A DNA stretch of 64,000 nt. Source: Pseudomonas sp. ICMP 561. Its GTDB lineage: Bacteria; Pseudomonadota; Gammaproteobacteria; Pseudomonadales; Pseudomonadaceae. This document shows positions 8,692 to 18,023 of this stretch, piece after piece. Each line of letters starts with the position of its first letter. Within the stretch, counting starts at the first letter, position 1. The notes beneath the pieces are model-generated. The model did no database searches and was not told the origin of the DNA. It saw only the letters and a list, made by a program, of their open reading frames with translations. The translations under genes were made by a program, and so were the position numbers. Location: positions 186,001-250,000 of the forward strand of contig NZ_LKBT01000001.1 of NCBI RefSeq assembly GCF_002699985.1. The letters run 5' to 3'.

Positions 8692-9203
8692 GTCATTTCA
8701 CGACACTAAAGCCGTCGACACTGAGCCGCGATGAGTTCATTGCCACTTTTGCTGATATCTACGAGCATTCGCCATGGGTCGCAGCAGCGGCTTACGACCA
8801 GGGGTCAATCCACGAGCTGGACGAGATCGAGACACTGCATGTGCGAATGAGCAAAATCCTGCTCGGCGCCGATCATGAGCAGCAGCTCGCACTGATCAAC
8901 GCCCACCCGGACCTTGCCGGTAAAGCCGCCGTGCAAGGGCAACTGACCGAAGCCAGCACCAGCGAACAGGCCGGCGCCGGTATTCACCAGTGCACGCCTG
9001 AAGAGTTTCAACGCTTTACCGAACTCAACGATGCTTATAAAGCCCGATTCTCCTTCCCGTTCATCATGGCGGTCAAAGGCAGTAACCGGCACCAGATACT
9101 CGCAGCCTTTGAGACCCGCATCGATAATACGGTCGACGCCGAATTCGCCTGCGCCCTGGCCGAGATCAACAAGATTGCCCTGTTTCGTTTGCAAGCCCTC
9201 TAA
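8688..9203 (+). CDS. uraD: OHCU decarboxylase
   Basis: Decarboxylates 2-oxo-4-hydroxy-4-carboxy-5-ureidoimidazoline to S-allantoin, the last step of the urate-to-allantoin route. The 171-residue protein has the family signatures: N-terminal FIATFADIYEHSPWVA, the catalytic histidine in NAHPDLAGKA (H73), the SEQAGAG stretch and the FPFIMAVKG strand. The GTG start overlaps the puuE stop by 3 bases (GTGA). The alc gene follows 42 bases later, so this is one operon. Confidence 0.95.
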   Translation: MSHFTTLKPSTLSRDEFIATFADIYEHSPWVAAAAYDQGSIHELDEIETLHVRMSKILLGADHEQQLALINAHPDLAGKAAVQGQLTEASTSEQAGAGIHQCTPEEFQRFTELNDAYKARFSFPFIMAVKGSNRHQILAAFETRIDNTVDAEFACALAEINKIALFRLQAL

Positions 9204-9245
9204 CCGCCCTACCCAGGCCACTGATCAAAAGGCAGACCTAAAAGA

Positions 9246-10241
9246 ATGAAAGCTTACGCCGCACCCTTCGAGAAGTTCGTCAACCTGGCCGACGCGCGCC
9301 TGGGCACCAAAATCCTTTCGGTCACTGACGACTGGTTCGCCGATGCCAACCGCCTGTTCCAACCCACTCCTGCGGTGTGGAAAGAAGGTGTGTTCGACGA
9401 CAACGGCAAGTGGATGGACGGCTGGGAGTCGCGTCGCAAGCGTTTTGAGGGTTACGACAGTGCGGTGATTCGTCTGGGTGTGGCGGGCTCGATCAAGGGC
9501 GTGGATATCGACACGTCCTACTTCACCGGTAACTATCCGCCATCGGCCTCGCTGGAAGCGTGCTTCCTGGCCAGCGGCGATCCGGACGAGAACACTCAGT
9601 GGACTGAAATCCTGTCCGCCGTAGAGCTGAACGGCGACAGCCATCACTACCATGAAATCAACGCTGAACAGGCTTTCAGCCATCTGCGTTTCAATATCTA
9701 TCCTGATGGCGGCGTTGCACGTCTGCGCGTGTACGGCGTGCCGTTCCGTGACTGGTCGGCGGTGGGCGAATCCGAGCAGATCGATCTGGCCTCGGCGCTC
9801 AACGGTGGCCGTGCTCTGGCATGCTCCGATGAACACTACGGCAGCATGAGCAACATTCTCAATCCGGGTCGCGGCGTGAACATGGGCGACGGCTGGGAAA
9901 CAGCACGTCGTCGCACCCCCGGCAACGACTGGGTGATCATCGCCCTGGGTCATGCGGGGGAAGTGGAAAAAGTCGTGGTTGATACCCTGCACTTCAAAGG
10001 TAACTATCCGGACAGTTGCTCGATCCAGGGCGCGTTCGTCAAAGGCGGCACCGACAGCCAGATCGAAACTCAGAGCCTGTTCTGGCGCGAACTGCTGCCA
10101 AGCCAGAAACTGAGCATGCACGCCGAACACGAGTTCGCCGAGCAGATCAAATCGCTGGGCCCGATCACCCATATCCGGTTGAACGTATTTCCGGACGGTG
10201 GCGTGAGTCGTCTTCGGGTGTTGGGTAAGGTTTCACGCTGA
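9246..10241 (+). CDS. alc: Allantoicase
   Basis: Hydrolyses allantoate to ureidoglycolate and urea. The 331-residue protein shows the expected internal duplication: two jelly-roll halves, each with a DGWE-x-RR motif (about residues 57-63 and 218-224), a YFTGNYPPS / HFKGNYPDS strand, and a [19 protein letters not shown] / [19 protein letters not shown] ending. It follows uraD closely and precedes allA. Length matches bacterial and fungal homologues. Confidence 0.96.
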   Translation: MKAYAAPFEKFVNLADARLGTKILSVTDDWFADANRLFQPTPAVWKEGVFDDNGKWMDGWESRRKRFEGYDSAVIRLGVAGSIKGVDIDTSYFTGNYPPSASLEACFLASGDPDENTQWTEILSAVELNGDSHHYHEINAEQAFSHLRFNIYPDGGVARLRVYGVPFRDWSAVGESEQIDLASALNGGRALACSDEHYGSMSNILNPGRGVNMGDGWETARRRTPGNDWVIIALGHAGEVEKVVVDTLHFKGNYPDSCSIQGAFVKGGTDSQIETQSLFWRELLPSQKLSMHAEHEFAEQIKSLGPITHIRLNVFPDGGVSRLRVLGKVSR

Positions 10242-10243
10242 AC

Positions 10244-10345
10244 CTGTAGGAGCGCGCTTGCCCGCGATTGCGGTGTGTCAGACAACGAAGGTCCTTCGGC
10301 CCTTATCGCGGGCAAGGTGGAGCGCCACCCCGGTCGCTCCTACAG
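10244..10345. repeat. REP palindrome, family 2
   Basis: Starts CTGTAGGAGCGCGCTTGCCC and ends GGTCGCTCCTACAG; the right arm carries a short extra segment (AAGGTGGAGCGCCACC). It fills the gap between alc and allA and could reduce read-through or stabilise the upstream mRNA. Confidence 0.8.
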
Positions 10346-10377
10346 CAAATCAAATGAATTCAAACAGAAGACCCAGC

Positions 10378-10881
10378 ATGCGCACACTGACCATCGAGCC
10401 GTTGACCAAAGAAGCTTTTGCCCCGTTCGGAGATGTCATCGAAACCGACGGCAGCGATCACTTCATGATCAACAACGGTTCGACCCAGCGCTTTCATCGT
10501 CTGGCCGAGGTGCAAACCGCTACACCGGACGACAAGGCGATCATCAGTATTTTCCGTGCCGAGGCGCTGCAGATGCCCTTGATCATCAGCATGCTGGAGC
10601 GCCATCCGCAGGGCAGCCAGGCGTTTGTGCCACTGCTCGGCAACCCTTTTCTAATCGTGGTCGCGCCCATTGGCGATGAACCTGATTCAGAGCTGACCCG
10701 CGCTTTCGTGACCAACGGCAGGCAGGGTGTTAATTACCATCGCGGCGTCTGGCACCACCCGGTGCTGACGATCGAAAAGCGGGATGACTTCCTGGTGGTT
10801 GATCGCAGTGGAGCTGGCAATAACTGCGATGAGCATTTTTTCGCTGAGAGCCAGAAGCTGGTTCTCGACCCCCACCCGTAG
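10378..10881 (+). CDS. allA: Ureidoglycolate lyase
   Basis: Splits ureidoglycolate into glyoxylate and urea, completing allantoin breakdown. The 167-residue cupin-like protein opens with RTLTIEPLTKEAFAPFGDVIE and has the family's ERHPQGSQAFVPL and GVNYHRGVWHHP motifs, which hold the active-site histidines, then a DFLVVDR strand. ATG 10378 is the chosen start; an upstream in-frame ATG lies in the REP and is unlikely. It follows alc and precedes puuD. Confidence 0.95.
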   Translation: MRTLTIEPLTKEAFAPFGDVIETDGSDHFMINNGSTQRFHRLAEVQTATPDDKAIISIFRAEALQMPLIISMLERHPQGSQAFVPLLGNPFLIVVAPIGDEPDSELTRAFVTNGRQGVNYHRGVWHHPVLTIEKRDDFLVVDRSGAGNNCDEHFFAESQKLVLDPHP

Positions 10882-10924
10882 CAGCCTGAGCGTCCGGCAA
10901 GTGACGCAGGCTTGAGGTAATACC

Positions 10925-12214
10925 GTGGAAGCACATCTGATGGAATGGCTGAATCTCAGCGTGCGCTGGATTCACATGATTGTCGGTATCGCCTGGATCG
11001 GCGCATCGTTCTACTTTGTCTGGCTGGAGAACAACCTCAACCGGGTCAACCCGCGCGATGGTCTGTCCGGAGACTTATGGGCCATTCACGGTGGCGGCAT
11101 CTACCACCTGGAAAAATACAAACTCGCGCCGCCGACCATGCCCGAGAACCTGCACTGGTTCAAATGGGAAGCGTATTTCACCTGGCTGTCAGGTGTCGCC
11201 CTGTTGTGTGTGGTGTTCTACACCAATCCAACCTTGTACCTGCTCGCACCGGGCAGCAGCCTGTCCGGTCCGGAAGGCGTGGCATTGGGGTTGGGTTCGT
11301 TGTTCGTTGGCTGGTTCGTTTACAGCTTTCTCTGCGATTCGGCGCTGGGCAAACGCCCCGCTCTGCTCGGCCTGATTCTGTTCGTGCTGGTTATCGCGGC
11401 GGCGTATGGCTTCAGCAAAGTCTTCAGCGGTCGCGGCGCTTACCTTCATGTCGGCGCGATCATCGGCACGATCATGGTCGGCAACGTCTTCCGCATCATC
11501 ATGCCCGCCCAGCGTGCGTTGGTAGCCGCCATCGCCGAGAACCGCACACCGGATCCATCGCTGCCCGCCAAAGGCTTGCTGCGTTCGCGCCACAACAACT
11601 ACTTCACCTTGCCGGTGCTGTTCATCATGATCAGCAACCATTTCCCGAGCACTTACGGCAGCGCGTATAACTGGCTGATCCTGGCCGGGATCGGCGTGTT
11701 GGCGGTGCTGGTCCGTCACTACTTCAATACGCGGCACAACAGCCACAAGTTTGCCTGGACCCTGCCCGTCGCCGCACTGGGCATGATCTGCCTGGCTTAC
11801 GTCACTGGCCCTGCGCCAATGCCGAAACCTGCGCCAGCGAAGATCGAATATCAGCCATTGCCGGGCACCGCCGTCGGCGGCTATCGCCACGACGAAGTTC
11901 GGCCAGCCCCACCTCCGGAACCTGTGGCCGAGGTTGCCGCTGCCAGCCCAGGCGTAGACTTTGGCAAGGTGCAGAGCGTGATTCATGAACGCTGCACGGT
12001 GTGCCACTCCGCCAAACCTACCAGCCAACTGTTCAGCGCTGCGCCTGCCGGCGTGATGTTCGACACCGCAGAACAGATCAGGCAGATGGCCCCGCGCATT
12101 CAGGCCCAGGCCGTAACTTCGCAAATCATGCCACTGGGCAACATTACCCAGATGACTCAGCAGGAAAGGGAGTTGATTGGAGCGTGGGTGACTGCAGGTG
12201 CGCAGACCCACTGA
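10925..12214 (+). CDS. puuD: Membrane-bound urate oxidase/hydroxylase PuuD with C-terminal cytochrome c domain
   Basis: An integral membrane protein that oxidises urate to 5-hydroxyisourate and passes electrons to the respiratory chain instead of making hydrogen peroxide. The N-terminal ~300 residues form about eight membrane helices, starting WIHMIVGIAWIGASFYFVWLE. After a Pro-rich linker, the C-terminal ~85 residues hold one c-type heme motif, C357-T-V-C360-H361. The start is GTG 10925. No soluble uricase or HpxO gene appears in the window, so PuuD probably fills that step before hiuH and uraD. The covalent heme ties it to the ccm operon at 21.6-28.6 kb. Confidence 0.93.
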   Translation: MEAHLMEWLNLSVRWIHMIVGIAWIGASFYFVWLENNLNRVNPRDGLSGDLWAIHGGGIYHLEKYKLAPPTMPENLHWFKWEAYFTWLSGVALLCVVFYTNPTLYLLAPGSSLSGPEGVALGLGSLFVGWFVYSFLCDSALGKRPALLGLILFVLVIAAAYGFSKVFSGRGAYLHVGAIIGTIMVGNVFRIIMPAQRALVAAIAENRTPDPSLPAKGLLRSRHNNYFTLPVLFIMISNHFPSTYGSAYNWLILAGIGVLAVLVRHYFNTRHNSHKFAWTLPVAALGMICLAYVTGPAPMPKPAPAKIEYQPLPGTAVGGYRHDEVRPAPPPEPVAEVAAASPGVDFGKVQSVIHERCTVCHSAKPTSQLFSAAPAGVMFDTAEQIRQMAPRIQAQAVTSQIMPLGNITQMTQQERELIGAWVTAGAQTH

Positions 12215-12230
12215 TCTTTGGCCGAACTAA

Positions 12231-12305
12231 CTGTAGGAGCTGCCGAAGGCTGCGATGGCAATCTTCCTGATAAACCGCCATCGCAGCCTTCGGCAGCTCC
12301 TACAG
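12231..12305. repeat. REP palindrome, family 3 (GTAGGAGCTGCCGAAGGCTG type)
   Basis: Near-perfect arms of about 29 bp (CTGTAGGAGCTGCCGAAGGC... and its complement) around a 17-base loop, 17 bases after puuD. It may end the operon transcript or protect its 3' end; no T-run follows. Confidence 0.85.
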
Positions 12306-12449
12306 TAAGCCAATGAAACTTCCACACACGCCCCACAATTGCTCGCCCTGCCCTGTCCCAGAGCACTTGCACTAAACTTCCGCACCCCATATCCTCCGCC
12401 GCCGCGTTAAAACCCACCCTGTTGCAATGCTGACTGAACAGACAACTAA

Positions 12450-12465
12450 CTGACCAACCGGTCAA
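12450..12465. promoter_or_regulatory. RutR-like operator upstream of the Tsx-like gene
   Basis: CTGACCAACCGGTCAA, read on the other strand as TTGACCGGTTGGTCAG, fits the E. coli RutR pattern TTGACCA-NN-TGGTCAA at 12 of 14 fixed positions. A RutR-type TetR regulator is encoded at 15046-15657. It lies about 200 bases before the Tsx-like ATG. A half-site TGACCAA recurs at 12577-12583. Confidence 0.5.
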
Positions 12466-12663
12466 CTGTGACGTTTTCTGAAAAAAAGCCTCGATCGACT
12501 GCTAAAGATGCAGCCGACAGCACTTTCGTGCGCTTTTCAATCGGCATTGGCTCAGCTCTTGCTATGTAGTCAAAGCTGACCAAACAGACATGTTTTAAAC
12601 GCGGAAAAGTGCCTAAAAAGAGCACCAAAAAAAGACCATCACGATCCATCAGGGGAGCATTGA

Positions 12664-13449
12664 ATGAACCGTATTATTTCCAGCGCGATAGTTGCCGGCA
12701 GTCTTCTGGCGTCCGGACAAAGCATGGCCGACGGCCTGCTGCAATGGCAGAGCAACAGCCTGACTTACCTCAACGGGCGCGACTTCACAGTCAACCCGTC
12801 AAACCAGCAGACGTTCACTTTTGAACACGCTGACGGCTGGAAATACGGTGATAACTTCCTGTTCATCGACAAGATCTTCTACAACGGCAAAGGCGACGCC
12901 ACCAACGGTGATAACACCTACTACGGTGAAATTTCCCCGCGCCTGTCCATGGGCAAGATCTTTGGTCAGAAATTCGAGTTCGGCCCGATCTCCGATGTAT
13001 TGCTGGCGGCCACTTACGAGTTTGGTGAAGGTGATAACGAGTCGTACCTGATTGGTCCGGGTTTTGATTTGAACATTCCGGGCTTCGATTACTTCCAGTT
13101 GAACTTCTACAAGCGCTACACCGACGGTCATCGTGCAGGTTACGGCGCCTGGCAGGTCACGCCGGTCTGGTCCTACACGATCCCTGTAGGCAAGTCCGAC
13201 ATCCTGATCGACGGCTTTATCGACTGGGTGGTGGACAACAAGTCCGACCGCAACGGCGAATACAAATCCAACGTTCACTTCAACCCGCAAATCAAATACG
13301 ACCTGGGCAAAGCCATCAACTTGCCTGAGCGTCAGCTGTATGTGGGTATCGAGTACGATTACTGGTCAGACAAATACGGTATTGAAGACACCAAGTTCTT
13401 TGATACCAACCAGAACACCGCAAGTTTGCTGGTGAAAGTGTTCTTCTGA
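12664..13449 (+). CDS. Tsx-like outer-membrane nucleoside channel
   Basis: A 261-residue outer-membrane beta-barrel protein of the nucleoside-specific channel (Tsx) family. It has a signal peptide (about 1-22, ending SGQSMA before DGLL), alternating polar/aromatic strands, and a C-terminal aromatic residue (VKVFF) as BAM-recognised barrels do. Motifs such as NSLTYLNG, FIDKIFY and YGAWQVTPVWSYTIPVG fit the family. Placed after the purine genes, it likely admits nucleosides or purine bases (inference). It is preceded by a ~200-base leader with a RutR-like operator, so pyrimidine- or purine-linked control is plausible. Confidence 0.85.
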   Translation: MNRIISSAIVAGSLLASGQSMADGLLQWQSNSLTYLNGRDFTVNPSNQQTFTFEHADGWKYGDNFLFIDKIFYNGKGDATNGDNTYYGEISPRLSMGKIFGQKFEFGPISDVLLAATYEFGEGDNESYLIGPGFDLNIPGFDYFQLNFYKRYTDGHRAGYGAWQVTPVWSYTIPVGKSDILIDGFIDWVVDNKSDRNGEYKSNVHFNPQIKYDLGKAINLPERQLYVGIEYDYWSDKYGIEDTKFFDTNQNTASLLVKVFF

Positions 13450-13463
13450 TAAACCTGCGAAAT

Positions 13464-13547
13464 CTGTAGGAGTGAGCTTGCTCGCGATAAATGATAACGC
13501 GGTATGTCTTCTGGCTGCGTCTCATGCATCGCGGGCAAGCCTCGCAC
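13464..13547. repeat. REP palindrome, family 2 (diverged)
   Basis: Starts CTGTAGGAGTGAGCTTGCTC and ends GCATCGCGGGCAAGCCTCGC, after the Tsx-like gene. With the next element it fills most of the 13450-13736 gap. Confidence 0.75.
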
Positions 13548-13562
13548 ATATACCGCGCTATT

Positions 13563-13688
13563 CCGTAGGACCGGCCGGGCGGCGCTGCGCTTTAGCCGGG
13601 AGGGCGTCGGGACATTCGCTAAATATCCTTAGACAGAAACACCGCTCTCCCGGCTAAAGCCGGTCCTACAAGATCATGCTTGCAGGCA
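13563..13688. repeat. MITE-like palindromic element, family 1 (copy 2, with insertion)
   Basis: Same orientation as copy 1. Its left arm carries a 15-base GC-rich insertion after GTAGGACCGG. The right flank, TCATGCTTGCAGGCA, is the reverse complement of the TGCCTGCAAGC-TGATC flank of the copies at 17819 and 20803, so the conserved unit is longer than the palindrome. Confidence 0.8.
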
Positions 13689-13736
13689 AACATAGAATCT
13701 CCCACAGGAATCTCGTGAGCTCAGAATGTTGCCTAT

Positions 13737-13952
13737 CTACTCCCACGGCAACGGCTTACCCGCCCGCACTTTCGAGTTGATCGCACGCAGCAACTCCAAA
13801 GGATCACTCTCGGTTTGCGCGTGACTCTGTTCATCGACCCAGGCCGAAACCTGCTTGCGATCCAGATTGGGCCGCAAATGCAGGATCTCGACCAACTGCC
13901 GCTCACATTGCTGGGCGTACGCAACAACACTGGAAAACAGTGGGCTATTCAT
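13737..13952 (-). CDS. Conserved small hypothetical protein
   Basis: A 71-residue soluble, helical protein (NSPLFSSVVAYAQQCERQL ... GKPLPWE) whose family I do not recognise. It starts at ATG 13952, 17 bases after the yedI stop on the same strand, so the two are probably co-transcribed. The charged/helical composition and the tight spacing make it a likely real gene. No catalytic motif is visible. Confidence 0.6.
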   Translation of the reverse strand: MNSPLFSSVVAYAQQCERQLVEILHLRPNLDRKQVSAWVDEQSHAQTESDPLELLRAINSKVRAGKPLPWE

Positions 13953-13968
13953 TCAAGTCGACCAGCCA

Positions 13969-14877
13969 TCAGGCCCTGATTAGTTTCCAGACTTTCCCCG
14001 CTACCGTGACCAGCAACAGGACCAACGCACCGGCAATGATACCGGCGACCGCGTCCAGCAGAGTAGGCACAACCATCGAAAAACCGCCGACCGTTTGCGC
14101 CGCCTGTTCTGTTACGCCTTCGATCCAGTGATGAGCGACCGGTACACCGTGGGTGAGGATACCGCCGCCGACCATAAACATCGCTGCAGTCCCGACGATG
14201 GAAAGGATTTTCATCAATACCGGTGCCAGCCACAACAACCCTGAACCGATACCTTGAACAGCCGACTTGGCGCTTTTCTTCAGATAAAGGCCTAGATCGT
14301 CCAGCTTCACGATGCCCGCCACCAGACCATATACACCGACAGTGATCAGTACCGCGACGATAACCAACACGCCGACCTGATCCAGAAAGGGCCGGGTGGA
14401 CACGACGCCAAGCGCCAGTACGATGATTTCTGCCGAGAGGATGAAGTCAGTGCGAATCGCACCTTTGACCCTATCTTTTTCGAACGCAACCATGTCGACA
14501 TTCTTGTCGGTTGCGGCCTCCCGCCGTTGCTGACGCTGTTGTTCGGTTTCGGGGTGTAGCCATTTGTGAGCAATCTTCTCAAAGCCTTCGAAACACAGGT
14601 AGGCACCGCCGATCATCAACAAAGGCAGAATCGCCCAGGGTGCAAACGCACTGATCAACAACGCTGCCGGTACCAGGATTGCCTTATTGATCAAAGATCC
14701 CTTCGCCACCGCCCAGACCACCGGCAATTCACGGTCGGCGGACACCCCTGTCACCTGTTGCGCATTCAGCGCCAGATCATCGCCCAGCACGCCAGCGGTT
14801 TTCTTTGCGGCCAGAGAGACATCATCCAACAGCGTCGCGATGTCATCCAAAAGGGTAAGCAAGCTTCCAGCAGCCAC
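13969..14877 (-). CDS. yedI: DUF808 family inner-membrane protein (YedI-like)
   Basis: A 302-residue membrane protein of the DUF808/YedI family; biochemical role unknown. The N terminus [41 protein letters not shown].....[13 protein letters not shown] is diagnostic, followed by about five or six hydrophobic helices and a charged cytosolic loop ([18 protein letters not shown]). GTG 14877 is preferred as start because AAGGA lies nine bases upstream and family members begin at this point; ATG 14901 would add eight residues. A small gene follows on the same strand. Confidence 0.85.
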   Translation of the reverse strand: MAAGSLLTLLDDIATLLDDVSLAAKKTAGVLGDDLALNAQQVTGVSADRELPVVWAVAKGSLINKAILVPAALLISAFAPWAILPLLMIGGAYLCFEGFEKIAHKWLHPETEQQRQQRREAATDKNVDMVAFEKDRVKGAIRTDFILSAEIIVLALGVVSTRPFLDQVGVLVIVAVLITVGVYGLVAGIVKLDDLGLYLKKSAKSAVQGIGSGLLWLAPVLMKILSIVGTAAMFMVGGGILTHGVPVAHHWIEGVTEQAAQTVGGFSMVVPTLLDAVAGIIAGALVLLLVTVAGKVWKLIRA

Positions 14878-15045
14878 AATCAATATCCTTGAATACGTCA
14901 TTTAAGTTCGATAGCGCAGCACAATTGATGCCACGCGGCGGCCATTGAAGCACAGCGCGGCCAGAGTCGTTGTCCGATGTTGAGGCGTTCTTGAGGCGGG
15001 TGCTACCATGCGCGACCGCCGACCGGGCAAGGAAACCTCTGGTTT

Positions 15046-15657
15046 ATGAGCAGTATTCGCGAGCGCAACAAAGAGCTGATCCTGCGTGCCGCCAGTGAAG
15101 AGTTCGCCGACAAAGGCTTCGCGGCCAGCAAAACCAGCGATATCGCTGCCAAGGCTGGTGTGCCCAAGCCCAATGTCTACTACTACTTCAAATCCAAGGA
15201 AAACCTTTACCGCGAAGTGCTCGAAAGTATTATCGAGCCGATCCTTCGCGCTTCCACTCCCTTCAATCGCGAGGGCGTACCCGCCGAGGTGCTCAGCGCC
15301 TATATCCGTTCGAAGATTGTGATTTCCCGCGACCTGCCGTTTGCCTCCAAGGTGTTCGCCAGCGAAATCATGCACGGTGCGCCGCACCTCTCGCCGGAGC
15401 AGGTCGAACAGCTCAACGGGCAGGCCAAACACAATATCGATTGTATTCAGGGCTGGATCGACAAGGGCCTGATGGCGCCCATCGACCCGCATCACTTGAT
15501 GTTCACGATCTGGGCCGCGACCCAGACCTATGCCGACTTCGACTGGCAGATATCGACGGTGACCGGCAAGGCGAAGCTGGAAGACAGTGATTACGAAGCT
15601 GCGACCCAGACAATCATTCGACTGGTGCTCAAAGGCTGCGCTCCGGATATTGAATAG
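15046..15657 (+). CDS. TetR-family regulator, RutR type
   Basis: A 203-residue repressor-type protein. The TetR helix-turn-helix (about residues 8-52) reads ASEEFADKGFAASKTSDIA ... VPKPNVYYYFKSKENLY. The C-terminal domain closely follows E. coli RutR (SRDLPFASKVFASEIMHGAP, APIDPHHLMFTIWAATQTYADF), the regulator of pyrimidine catabolism that senses uracil/thymine. The ligand here is unknown. It is monocistronic and closed by a REP and a terminator. A RutR-like operator at 12450-12465 suggests the Tsx-like channel is a target. Confidence 0.88.
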   Translation: MSSIRERNKELILRAASEEFADKGFAASKTSDIAAKAGVPKPNVYYYFKSKENLYREVLESIIEPILRASTPFNREGVPAEVLSAYIRSKIVISRDLPFASKVFASEIMHGAPHLSPEQVEQLNGQAKHNIDCIQGWIDKGLMAPIDPHHLMFTIWAATQTYADFDWQISTVTGKAKLEDSDYEAATQTIIRLVLKGCAPDIE

Positions 15658-15661
15658 TTCT

Positions 15662-15736
15662 TGCAGGAGCTGCCGAAGGCTGCGAAGGCACTGCTCCTGA
15701 CACACTGCTGTTCGCACCCTTCGGCAGCTCCTACAA
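15662..15736. repeat. REP palindrome, family 3
   Basis: TTGCAGGAGCTGCCGAAGGC ... CCTTCGGCAGCTCCTACAA, directly after the TetR-family stop codon. The left arm is slightly diverged (GCAGG for GTAGG). Confidence 0.8.
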
Positions 15737-15775
15737 AGGGTTGTATGCAAGACAACGCCATTTCTCGCAGACAAC

Positions 15776-15801
15776 AAAAAACCCGCCGAAGCGGGTTTTT
15801 T
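15776..15801. terminator. Bidirectional rho-independent terminator
   Basis: Stem ACCCGC / GCGGGT with a CGAA loop, flanked by an A-run and a T6 run. It closes the TetR-family transcript. Between here and the chemoreceptor (to 16150) the only other recognisable signal is the sigma-28-like promoter at 15997. Confidence 0.9.
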
Positions 15802-15996
15802 GTATGACCATTCCGACATCCTGTCAGTAGCCGTCCTGGCGATGGTCGATCATCCCTGATCCCGAAGCGCTTCCTTCGCTGCGGTGATGGATCCAATCTA
15901 CCGCTCAAATGTGACAGCTCATAGAGCGAAACTCCCTTCCTCATGTAAGCCTTTCGCTATACCGCACAACATTTGGAGAAATCTCCTGCCGCTCAC

Positions 15997-16023
15997 TCAG
16001 GTTTATCCTTTCAGCGCCGACAC
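15997..16023 (+). promoter_or_regulatory. Candidate sigma-28 (FliA) promoter for the chemoreceptor
   Basis: TCAGGTTT - 11 bases - GCCGACAC, compared with the consensus TAAAGTTT-N11-GCCGATAA. Spacing is exact, with six of eight matches in each half. It lies about 130 bases before the MCP start. Confidence 0.55.
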
Positions 16024-16150
16024 CCACTTTAGTAGCGATGGGCTAGACGACGGGTGTCAAAAGGCTATTATCGAAGCGAGACCGACTTCAATGTGAATCT
16101 CACGGCGCACAGCGCTCTACACAATAAAAAATAAGACGGAGCAACCGGTC

Positions 16151-17782
16151 ATGACAATGCGCAGCTTATCCATCAGCCGAAGACTCTGGCTGATCCTCGT
16201 CGTTTCCGTGTTGATGCTGTTTATCCTGACAGCCGCCATGCTCAAGCAAGTGCACACGGACCTTTACGCCGCCAAGGCTGAAAAGACCATGCACGTGGTA
16301 CAGAGCGCCAGTGGCATCCTGGATTACTACCAGGGCCTGGAAACTGCTGGGACGCTGACCCGTGAGGTCGCGCAGAAACAGGCACTGGATGCCATTCGCG
16401 GCATGCGCTACAACAAGGACGATTACTTCTGGATCAACGATATGCGTCCAGTGATGATCATGCACCCCATGAACGCCAAGCTGGTCGGTCAGGACCTTTC
16501 AGCGATCAAGGATCCGGACGGTTTCGCGGTCTTCAATGAAATGGTTGCCGTCGCCAAAGAGAAAGGCGCAGGCATGGTTCAGTACCGCTGGCCCAAGCCG
16601 GGAGCCAGTGAACCCGTCCAGAAAATTTCCTACATAAAACTGTTCACACCCTGGGGCTGGATTCTCGGCTCCGGTGTGTACGTCGATGACGTGAAAGCAG
16701 AATTCCAGCAACAGACGATCAATGCTGCCTTGTTCAGCCTGGCAATCATCGTGATCATGGTGCTGCTGGTCATCATGATTGCACGCAGCATCGTCCGCCC
16801 TCTTCGCGACTCCGTGCAGGCCATGGCCGACATCGCCAGTGGCGAAAGCGATCTGACCCGCTCTCTGGAAACTCAAGGCAACGATGAAGTCACGCAACTG
16901 GCAAGGCATTTCAACGCCTTCACAGCCAAGCTGCGCGGTGTCGTCTTACAGCTTCAGGCGTCAGCCAACGGCCTGGAAAAAGCCTCCTCGGATCTGGGCA
17001 TCAATGCCGAACAGGCCCAGGCGCGTAGCCAGCAACAATCGCAACAAATGGAACTGGTGGCGACCGCCGTCAACGAAGTGACCTACGGCGTACAAGACGT
17101 GGCCAAAAATGCCGAGCACGCCGCCAACGAAATGCGCGACGCCGAATCTCAGGCGCATCAGGGTCAAGTCAACATCGACAGCAGCCTGCGCCAGATCGAT
17201 CACCTCTCCGGCACGATCAATCAGGCGGTGGAAGTGATTCGCACGCTGTCTTCGGAAAGCACGCAAATCGGCGGCGTACTTGAGGTGATCAGCTCGATTG
17301 CCGAACAGACCAACCTGCTGGCCCTGAACGCAGCTATCGAAGCGGCGCGAGCCGGTGAACAGGGTCGCGGCTTTGCTGTGGTGGCCGATGAAGTTCGCTT
17401 GCTGGCCCAGCGCACACAGAAGTCGACAGCAGAAATTCAGAGCATGATCGAACGCTTGCAGACTCACTCTGACGCAGCGGTGAAAGTCATCGCCGACAGC
17501 AGTCGCTCATCGCAACTGACCATCGAGCAAGCCAATCAGGCCGGGCAAAGCCTGACGTCGATCAGTCAGGCCCTGCGCAACCTCAACAGCCTCAACGCCT
17601 CGATTGCCAGCGCGACTCTGCAGCAATCCCATGTAGTAGAGGACATCAACCAGAACGTCACCCAGGCGGCGCAACTGTCCCAGAGCACCGCCATCGCAGC
17701 GGAACAGTCCACAGGGGCAAGCGTGCACTTACGGGAAATGAGTGAACACTTGAATGGGCTATTGAGGCAGTTCCGGGTTTAG
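16151..17782 (+). CDS. Methyl-accepting chemotaxis protein with single-Cache sensor
   Basis: A 543-residue inner-membrane chemoreceptor. Order: TM1 (about 11-31), periplasmic sCache_2-type sensor (about 35-185, with [27 protein letters not shown] and [16 protein letters not shown]), TM2 (about 192-214), HAMP domain, then the coiled-coil signalling region with the hairpin tip [20 protein letters not shown]. It reports ligand occupancy to CheA/CheW; the ligand cannot be read from the sequence, though such sensors often bind small organic acids. ATG 16151 is used; ATG 16157 is also possible. A FliA-type promoter upstream fits expression with the flagellar regulon. Confidence 0.93.
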   Translation: MTMRSLSISRRLWLILVVSVLMLFILTAAMLKQVHTDLYAAKAEKTMHVVQSASGILDYYQGLETAGTLTREVAQKQALDAIRGMRYNKDDYFWINDMRPVMIMHPMNAKLVGQDLSAIKDPDGFAVFNEMVAVAKEKGAGMVQYRWPKPGASEPVQKISYIKLFTPWGWILGSGVYVDDVKAEFQQQTINAALFSLAIIVIMVLLVIMIARSIVRPLRDSVQAMADIASGESDLTRSLETQGNDEVTQLARHFNAFTAKLRGVVLQLQASANGLEKASSDLGINAEQAQARSQQQSQQMELVATAVNEVTYGVQDVAKNAEHAANEMRDAESQAHQGQVNIDSSLRQIDHLSGTINQAVEVIRTLSSESTQIGGVLEVISSIAEQTNLLALNAAIEAARAGEQGRGFAVVADEVRLLAQRTQKSTAEIQSMIERLQTHSDAAVKVIADSSRSSQLTIEQANQAGQSLTSISQALRNLNSLNASIASATLQQSHVVEDINQNVTQAAQLSQSTAIAAEQSTGASVHLREMSEHLNGLLRQFRV

Positions 17783-17818
17783 TGGCGGGCTTGCAAACCT
17801 GCGGGGGGACTCCAGGTC

Positions 17819-17942
17819 TGCCTGCAAGCTTGATCTTGATCTTGATCTTGTAGGACCGGCTTTAGCCGGGAGAGCGGTGTATCTGCCGAAGAAAATTTAG
17901 CGAATATCCCGACACCCTCCCGGCTAAAGCCGGTCCTACGGG
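17819..17942. repeat. MITE-like palindromic element, family 1 (copy 3)
   Basis: Core 17849-17942 has inverted ends TGTAGGACCGGCTTTAGCCG and CGGCTAAAGCCGGTCCTACG. The left flank TGCCTGCAAGC is followed by three tandem CTTGAT hexamers. Opposite in orientation to copies 1 and 2. Together with short spacers it accounts for the gap 17783-18023. Confidence 0.88.
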
Positions 17943-18023
17943 AAAGCGCGCTCCCAATACAACAGTGCAATCCAGCCCCTCAAATTTGCGTAGACTGCTC
18001 CGATCTTGAATTCGGAATGCACC

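Noticed and set aside
16142..16151. ACCGGTCA half-site, similar to the RutR-like operator, overlapping the MCP start
   Set aside because: No second half-site; likely chance.
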